Shown here piece after piece: positions 56,929 to 64,000 of a stretch of 64,000 nt of DNA (positions within the stretch are counted from its first letter, which is position 1; the number at the start of each line of letters is the position of its first letter). The notes under the pieces are model-generated. The model was not told the DNA's origin and ran no database searches. It worked only from the letters and a program-made list of their open reading frames with translations. The translations under genes were made by a program, and so were the position numbers. The stretch lies in assembly GCA_027625915.1 (NCBI GenBank), contig JANTQA010000036.1:7957001-8021000 (forward strand), read 5' to 3'. This stretch comes from Anaeramoeba flamelloides (Eukaryota; Metamonada; Anaeramoebidae).

Positions 56929-58469
56929 TTTATTTTTTTGTTATTTTGTCTTTAGAAAGTTTTCCCAAGCATCTAATTTGAATGATGAATTTTTTATAAA
57001 GACATTACCAAACTTATTTAGTCATTTATCGAAAGGAATTGTTCTTTAGAAATATCTTTTTTATTTTATTTACCGAAAAAATCAAAAAAAAAAAAAAAGA
57101 ATTTCTCTTTTTCTTTTTTTTTTTCTTTTCTTTTCTTTTATTTCGGAACAAAACAAAGCAAAATCCTATTTTTTTATACACTATCGATTATTAAGCAAGT
57201 TATCAAAAGAATAAATCTCTTTTACGAATAAAGTTTTTTTTTATTTTTCTTTTTTCGCTTTTAATTTCTTAAGGCAGATTGCACCACAAGTATAAAATTT
57301 CTCATTTTCCCAATTTTAAACTTACTAATGAAAACACTTTAAACTAGAATGTTATTATCGTTCAATTTATCATTAGTATTGCCACAATTCACAAGATCTT
57401 TAAGATTTTCAATTATCCTGCTTCAGAAATGATTCAAAACATTTTTTGAAAGAATCAAATAAAAATCCAAAAATTCTTTTTCATTTCTTTTGAGAACTTC
57501 AATAAGAATAGGAAATTGGCATTTTTCCTATTAACACAGGACAATGTCTATATTGAAATTTCCAAATAATTCTTATTGGGAACGCAATTAAATATTAAAA
57601 GATCTTGATAAAAGCATTTGAAAATGAAATTTTTATTTTCAATTTATAAGTTAAGAATCATTTTCCATACCTTTCACTTCAATCATAAGCAAAGTATAAG
57701 GAACAAAATAATCCAACCAATAGTATATACAAAAAAAAGAAGAAGAATAACAAACTAAAAACTCTTGATAATCGTAATAAAAATCTTTTTTTTTTTTTTC
57801 AGCCCAATCAATAATTGAAAAAAATTAAGTTCTTTATTACCAGAATTGTGCCTTAAGTATAACAATTTTTTTTTTTTTTTTTCATGCTTTATTTGATTAA
57901 GAGGGTACAACTAAAGGTTCAAGGATTGTAGAACTTTAGAACTTTGCTTTAATTTTTTATTTTATTTAACCAAATTTAAAAGTTATTCTCACTTTAAATC
58001 TTTACTTATTTTATCATTAAATTGTTTATTCATATTAATTTCATTATTATTTCAGTGATTTTTGATTTTTCTCAATTATTTTTAAATAAACTGAAAACCG
58101 ATGATTCAAAATCTTTGATCTTATAATTATTGTTTTTCATTTTTAAAATAATTATTGGAAATTTTTTTGAAAAAAACAAGTTTTTTAATACCCATTTGAA
58201 AACTTTTGGGTTTTATTTTTAAACTGTATTTTGGTACAATAGTTTCATAGAGAATAAGATTTCTTTCTTCTTCAACGAATAATAATTTTTTGAATTTTCT
58301 GGAAATATGTTGAATTTTGAACTTTTTCAATGATAAGAAAAATTGATCAAACTTTTCAAAACATAATTTTATTTAAAAAAATATCATTTAAAATGGATAA
58401 GTTATAATACTAATCAGGATTTTAATTTATATTTATATTTCAAGATAAGACAATTTTTTTTTAGAATTT
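56929..58469. other. AT-rich gene-free stretch after eIF3j
   Basis: No gene is seen. Pyrimidine-rich runs near 57105-57140 and poly-T at 57788-57800 and 57867-57882 are the only notable features. Confidence 0.4.
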
Positions 58470-59452
58470 AAACTAATCAAAATAATCTGTTCCCAACTAC
58501 TATAATATATTGTTTCAAAATATAATCCTTGTGTTGTTTTTCTTCTTGTTACAAGATAACGTACAATTTTACTAACAAATAGTTTACACAAGTTTGAAAA
58601 AAAAAATGAAAAAAAATGAAGGACAATTCCTGGATATTTTAAAGTAAAATCTTAAATTAGCAATACAATTTGCTCAAAATTTATAAGGAATTTTTTCTTT
58701 TTTTGTGAATTTTTTTGATTTTTTGAGAACATATTCAATTGAAATTAACTGAAAATTTTATTCTACAGTGATCAAAATAAAGCGTGCACAACGACTATAA
58801 TCCGTGTTTCAAAATATTATCCGTGCTTTTTTTTATTCTTGTACCAAGGCAACATCCAATCTATTATCAAATGGTATACCTAAGTTCAAATAAATTTTGA
58901 AAGTAAACTCCTTGATATTTAAAGTAAAATTTAAATTATTTATGCAATTAGTTGAAAATTTTTCATAATATTCTCAATTTTTTAGAAATTGTTTGTTTTT
59001 TTTATGATTAAAATTTTCTTACAAATTTACTCTATTTTTTGAGATAAATTTTGCAATTTGATCCTTCATTTTTAAAATTTCTTTTTAAATAATAGAACTT
59101 TAAGAAACCAATACCATATTTTTTTGTGTCTATTGTTGGTTTCTTTGATTAGTTAATGTATTGGTCAACTATAACAAAAAAACACGCTTTTTATTTTGAA
59201 ACACGCATTATATTTTTTTGCATGGGTTATTTTGACTACAGAATTTATAAAAGAGAAATTTTCTTATTTGATCCTTGATTTGTCGAATTTCTGACTCAAT
59301 AATAGAACTTTAAGAATCCAATATCATACACATTTAGAGTTTATTGTCAGTTTCTTTGATTAGTTAATGTGTAGTTATTCTATAACAAAAAAACACGTCT
59401 TATATTTTGAAACACGGATTATACTTTTTGAAACACCTTATTTTGACAATAG
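58470..59452. mobile_element. F3 element, outer copy d, split by another F3
   Basis: The left part (about 58470-58763) starts CTAATCAAAATAATCTG then TATAATATATTGTTTCAAAA. The right part (about 59242-59452) ends with ACACGGATTATACTTTTTGA, AACACC and TTATTTTGACAATAG. Between them sits a second F3 copy (58764-59241) in the same orientation. Together the two outer parts make one element of about the expected size. Confidence 0.62.
58764..59241. mobile_element. F3 element, inner copy e (best preserved)
   Basis: TA (58764-58765) then CAGTGATCAAAATAAAGCGT, CGACTATAATCCGTGTTTC and AAAATATTATCCGTGC. The right end carries the reverse complement: AACACGCTTTTTATTTTGAA, ACACGCATTATA and finally GGGTTATTTTGACTACAG. 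The TIR is about 65 nt and has internal sub-repeats of ATAATCCGTG. The interior has no transposase frame. CAGTGATC..AA on TA is typical of Tc1/mariner-like ends. Confidence 0.72.
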
Positions 59453-60221
59453 AACATTTAGATTTTAAAGAAGATTTTTTATATTTACTAGTCATTTAGA
59501 TGCTAAATTTGGATAGAATTGAAACTGGCGATCCTGAAAGGCGTTGGTTTAAAGTATTTGATTTTTATTACTTGGATTGTCTTAAATATTTTACTTTTCA
59601 GATCAATGTAAAAAGATCTACCTTATTTTTGAGTCGATTAACACATGATTTTTCATTTCTCTTTTCGAGGTTTCTATTTTTCCAAAGTTAACTTTAAAAG
59701 ACTCGAGTAATGATGTAAAAGTGATAGTACTAATCACAACCTTTTTGTATTTTTTTTTCAATATCTGGTTACTAATAATTTTTAACTAATTATTTCCTAC
59801 CATAAAAGCACAAATTATCAAATAAGAGTTGAGTTTTTTTAGTAGTTTGCCTTTTAATTTCCACATAATCTTCGAGTGAATTGCGTATTACTAATTTCTA
59901 CAAAGGAACAACCTTAAACTCGCCTATAGATCGTAAAAACACAATATTATCTGAAGAACAAAGACTTTTCCTCCACAACCCATCTCCTTTGTTTCTGTAA
60001 AAGTTTTTTTTTTTTTATTTGCAAAATTAATAACGTATAAATTAATAATTTTGTTTCCAATCTTCTTAAATTGCTCATAATCCGAGTAAATATTATGTGA
60101 ATAATATTAGAATCAAGTTTAAAACTGATTTTAACTTATTTTCAAATCATTTTTTAAATTTCTTTTCATTAATTTTTTTCTATCTCTTTGGAATAAATCT
60201 ATTCGAGAAACTTAATTCAAA
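59453..60221. other. 5' flank of CSE1
   Basis: No separate gene is supported; the plus-strand frame near 59500 is short and of AT-rich composition. The segment at 59870-59995 is slightly richer in G+C. Confidence 0.4.
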
Positions 60222-63200
60222 ATGAATAACGATTTTAAATTATTAACAGATCTTTTCGTGGAAACACAAAGTGGTGTTACCGAAAGAATTAAAAATGGTA
60301 AGTAATTTTCCTTGACGGATCCTTTGTCTAACCGTTACTTTTCTTCTTTTTTTTCTTTCACTCCAAAAAAATAAAAAAAAAAAATATTTTTTTTTCTTTT
60401 CAGTTTGAACTTGACACTCTTTTGTTTTATTTTTAATTTTTTTTTTTTTTTTTTTATTTTGACAAGATCGCTAAATCCATACCAAACTTACCCACTTTCC
60501 GATTTACAACTTTTTCAATTTGTTTCTTTTTTAAAAAAAAATAAATAAAAAAAAATCAATTATGAATGCTTTTTTTTTCTCAATTCTGTAAAAACCGAAA
60601 AAAAAAAAAACAAAAAAATTACCAAACGAAAAAATTAAACCAAAAAAAAAAACAACCAAACAAAAAATAAAAGCCGAAATTGAACTTAATCAACTAAGCG
60701 AAGAACCAAATTTTTACTTATTATTATTGCAATATATTGAAAACAACAATGTTGATCAAGTTTATCGGCAATTAGCAACACTGTATTTCAAAAATTTCAC
60801 GATCAAGAACTGGTATGAAGAAGATGAAGACGGTGACATTTTGCCTTCAAAAATCTTTAATGAAGATGATCAAAACAAAATCCGAAAAAATTTAGTCGAC
60901 TTGACATTGACAACACCACGTCTAATTCAAAACCAATTACTCGAGGTTGTCAAAAAGATTGCAGAGATCGATTTTTATGAAAACTGGCCTGATTTAATGA
61001 CTCAACTGACCAGCAAACTGGACACGGATAATTTTGATGTCATTAATGCAATTTTCTCGATTATGAATATGATCTTTAAAAATTATCGATATTACACCTG
61101 CTCAGACGAATTATTGATTGAGGTAGACTACGTCTTAAAGGCCATCCAAGAAACCCTAGTCAAAATGTTGGAAGAACTAACAAACTTTTTCGACAACATT
61201 AAGCAAAGCAATGATCCAAATAAGCAATCACAATACTTTCGATCCTTAAAATTAGTTTCAAAGATCTTTTATTCTCTGTCTTGCCATCAATTGCCAGCAT
61301 ACTTTGACACCCACTTGGACACCTTTTGCATAATGTTTGAAAAATTTTTAGAGTATGACAATGGCCAATTCAAATCACAAGAAAGCGAAGTAGCAACAGA
61401 ACTAGAAAAGCTGCAAACAGCTATTTGTAAAAATATCAACCTACTGACAACAAAGTATAGCGAAGACTTTAACAAAAAAGTCACCACATTTTTGCAATCT
61501 GTTTGGAAACTGCTATTAAGGCTGGACTTAAAAACAAGATACGACAAGTTAGTTATTGAAGGAATCAATTTTTTAACTTCAGTTTCAAGAGGCGAACATC
61601 GAGATTTGTTTGGGGAAGCTGACACATTAAAGGACATATGTGAAAATATTGTCATTCCTAATTTATACTTTCGAGAAATTTCTGAAGACATATTTGAAGC
61701 AGAACCAGAAGAATACATCCGACAAGACATTGAAGGAAGCAATGAAAATACCAGAAGGAGCGCATCCACAGAATTAGTGCGCTCTTTAAATAATTATCAC
61801 GAAAAGGCAGTTACTGAAATTTTTTCCGAATATGTCTTTTTGATGCTTGAGGAATACCAGAAAAACAAAACAGAAAATTGGAAATCCAAAGATGCTGCAA
61901 TTTACCTTGTAATTGCCTTAACCGTGAAAACAAAAACACAGGCCTCTGGAGCCACAAGTGCAAGCAGCCTCATTGATATCACATCCTTTTACAATGAGCA
62001 CATCTTGCCAGAAATCACAAATAATGATTCCAACCCAGTTTTGAAAACCGATTCCTTAAAATATGTTTTAACCTTTCGAACTCTGCTTGAAAAAAATATA
62101 GTTAGTGATCTAATGGGTACCTTGGTTACTTTGTTAGAGTCCCAAAGCTATGTAATCAATACTTATTCTGCCGTACTCATTGAAAGAATTTTGGCCATCC
62201 GAGAACTTGAAAGCCGAAAGCCAAGATTTAATAAAGATGATATTAAAAACGGATTGGAGATTTTATTAACCAATTTATTTGCAATTTTCACCTTTGAAGA
62301 TGAAGAATTAAATGATTATGTCATGAAGGCAATCATGAGAGTAACCGCCGTATCCAAGGATTACGTAATAGAGGTCTCTGAGCCAATTATTGGCAGACTG
62401 AGCGAAATCGTACTTAGTATTTGCAAAAACCCAACAAAGCCACATTTTAATCACTACGTTTTTGAGACCTTTGCTTCCATCATTAGAACCTTCAAATATT
62501 ATAAAGCAGACTTGACAATCATTGAAAATCAATTTTTACCAATTGCCAAAACAATCACTGAACTCGAAAACCAGGATCTTGCGCCCTATGTTTATCAAGT
62601 TTTGGCACAACTGTTGGAAGGAAGAACCCAAAAGGATTTTGAACAAAGCAACGAATTGAAAGAATTCTATTTTGAATTTTTATTACCAAAGGTTTTGGAC
62701 CAAGAAAGTTGGAAAAGTAAAGGAAATATCCCAGCCTTAACTTTAATGTTCCAGGCCTACATCTCGGTAATCCCAAATTTATTAGTCGAAAACGGCTACC
62801 TTGAGAACATTTTGAATTATTTCCTTCAAATGGTCCCCAGAAGGGTCCACGAAAACGACGCCTTCAAAATTTTGGACTCCATATATCTCCACATTGATGT
62901 TCAAAGTTATCAATCGTATCTACCAGACATCTTCAAGGGCATATTCGATCGATTAAATCTCAGGCAAACAGACAAATTCATCCGTTTATTCAATGTTTGG
63001 CTCTCAAAAATTATCGGAAAGCATGGCGTCATATTAGTCATCGAAGCAATCGATTCAATCCAAAAAAATTTATTTTCAAATATCTTGTCTTCAATTTATT
63101 TAAAAAATATCAATAAAATCCAATACCCAATCCATAAAAAGGCAATTTTAGTGTCCTTATTAAGAATGCTCACAGATTCTAATGTAATGATCAATGATGT

Positions 63201-63540
63201 TTATTCCAAAAGTTGGCCTCTCATTTTAACAGAAATAATCAAAATTTTGGAAAATGTTAGAGAACAATTGCCCAAAAATAACATCGATGATAACGATTTT
63301 GAAATTAAAGAAGACGTTTCCTTCTCAACAGAATTTTCCAAATTGATGTTCACCCACAAACGAACTAAAGACTTCTTCCCAGAATTTAATGAACCTAAAA
63401 ATTCCTTTATTGATTTAATAACTAATTTTATTAAAAATAATAACGGGTTTAATTTCCTCCAATTAATACAAAACCAATGCCCAGATCAATATGACGACAT
63501 TATTAACTATTTAAATAATCTTCAAATATCTTTCAATTAA
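60222..63540 (+). CDS. CSE1: CSE1/CAS (exportin-2), importin-alpha re-export receptor
   Basis: Two exons, 60222-60297 and 60674-63540, are joined in phase 1 over a 376-nt intron (GTAAGT..AAAAG), giving 980 residues (human CSE1L 971, yeast 960). The junction restores ERIKNAEIELNQLSEEPNFY, the N-terminal importin-beta-like repeat. Clear family blocks are NWPDLMTQLTSKLDTDNFDV, LKLVSKIFYSLSCHQLPAYF, EEYIRQDIEGSNENTRR, ENWKSKDAAIYLVIALTVKT, VLKTDSLKYVLTFR, IMRVTAV, KNPTKPHFNHYVFE and GNIPALTLMFQAYI. CSE1 binds RanGTP and importin alpha in the nucleus and returns importin alpha to the cytoplasm. It is an all-helical HEAT-repeat solenoid. The gene is typical and looks intact. The first exon encodes only 25 residues and would be lost by simple ORF calling, since the long frame lacks an early ATG. 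Confidence 0.97.
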
Positions 63541-64000
63541 GTTGTAGAAACTTTAATTTGGAATTTTATTATAGAATTTAGTAGATATATATTATCCATC
63601 TTTATGTTTATCTCTAAATATCTATCTATAACTATTTTTTTTTTAATTAAGATAATAATATTAATACTATTTTTATTTTTTTCTAAAACATTTATTATTT
63701 TTTTTTAGAAAATAAATGATTTCAAAAAAACTTTTGAATTCCCAAAAAGAATAAATTTTATTTACAGTCATCTTTTTAATATTCTTAATTTTATATTTTT
63801 TTTTTTCTTTTCATTGATTTATTTTTATGGAAAAAAAAGCCAATCAATTTATTTGTTTCATTCTTAACCTTGAAAAGAGAACCAAAAACAGCTAAAAAAA
63901 ATATTTTACAAAAAGACTCTAATTAATTTTGAAGAATCTTTCATCATTTTTATGTATATTTTTATATAAACCCTATAAATATTGTTTAGATCTTCTTTTA
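63541..64000. other. 3' flank of CSE1 to the window end
   Basis: AT-rich and non-coding as far as it extends. No repeat family described above was recognised. Confidence 0.4.

Noticed and set aside
60300-60672. Poly-A/T-rich stretch as part of the CSE1 coding region
   Set aside because: GT..AG borders in matching phase and restored family sequence show that it is an intron.
1-64000. LTR elements, virus-derived genes, Polintons, CRISPR arrays, rRNA or tRNA genes
   Set aside because: I looked for long direct terminal repeats, reverse transcriptase or capsid-like frames, spaced direct repeats and tRNA T-loop motifs, and found none.

Overview
The window is nuclear DNA of an intron-bearing, extremely AT-rich unicellular eukaryote. 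Intergenic DNA is mostly A/T runs and the coding exons are visibly richer in G+C. Several genes can only be read by removing GT..AG introns, most of 110-380 nt and two of about 2 kb, and the standard code fits. Lys/Asn-rich proteins and homopolymer tails resemble AT-rich amoeboid or metamonad protists, but I cannot name the genus. No organelle, bacterial, tRNA, rRNA, CRISPR or virus-like sequence was recognised.

Ten confident or probable host genes lie in the window. In order: a Spc24-like kinetochore subunit (-, 3.1-3.6 kb); a four-helix membrane protein (-, 8.8-9.6 kb); VPS45, an SM protein of endosomal fusion (-, 15.4-17.5 kb); a Ted1/MPPE1-type ER metallophosphatase (-, 20.4-21.7 kb); ribosomal protein eL27 (-, 25.9-26.5 kb); a six-exon RalGAP beta subunit (-, 30.1-38.4 kb); a G3BP-type NTF2-domain protein with a Lys/Gly tail (+, 43.5-45.3 kb); a secreted, probably GPI-anchored seven-repeat surface protein (+, 48.4-50.3 kb); eIF3j (+, 56.1-56.9 kb); and the importin-alpha exporter CSE1/CAS (+, 60.2-63.5 kb). 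A possible 40-residue two-exon gene lies at 43.0 kb. There is no operon logic. These are housekeeping genes for translation, membrane traffic, nuclear transport, mitosis and small-GTPase signalling, separated by long non-coding stretches.

The gaps hold many short (0.2-0.8 kb) elements with terminal inverted repeats (TIRs). I separate about eleven families by hand and name them F1 to F12. Most appear to duplicate TA, one (F8) is flanked by TTAA, and one (F9) is possibly flanked by 9 bp repeats. They look like non-autonomous DNA transposons of mainly Tc1/mariner/pogo type. One copy (F5B at 34.3-35.0 kb) keeps a short frame that reads like a pogo/CENP-B helix-turn-helix. They nest in one another, sit inside both large RALGAPB introns, and lie close upstream of eIF3j and of the surface-protein gene.

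The most informative things to re-examine are the spliced gene models, several of which would be mis-called by simple ORF finding; the G3BP homologue with a KGK tail; the seven-repeat surface protein; and the TIR families whose ends carry 17-19 bp tandem sub-repeats. I found no convincing new multi-gene system. Repeat boundaries were aligned by eye, so those of diverged copies are approximate.
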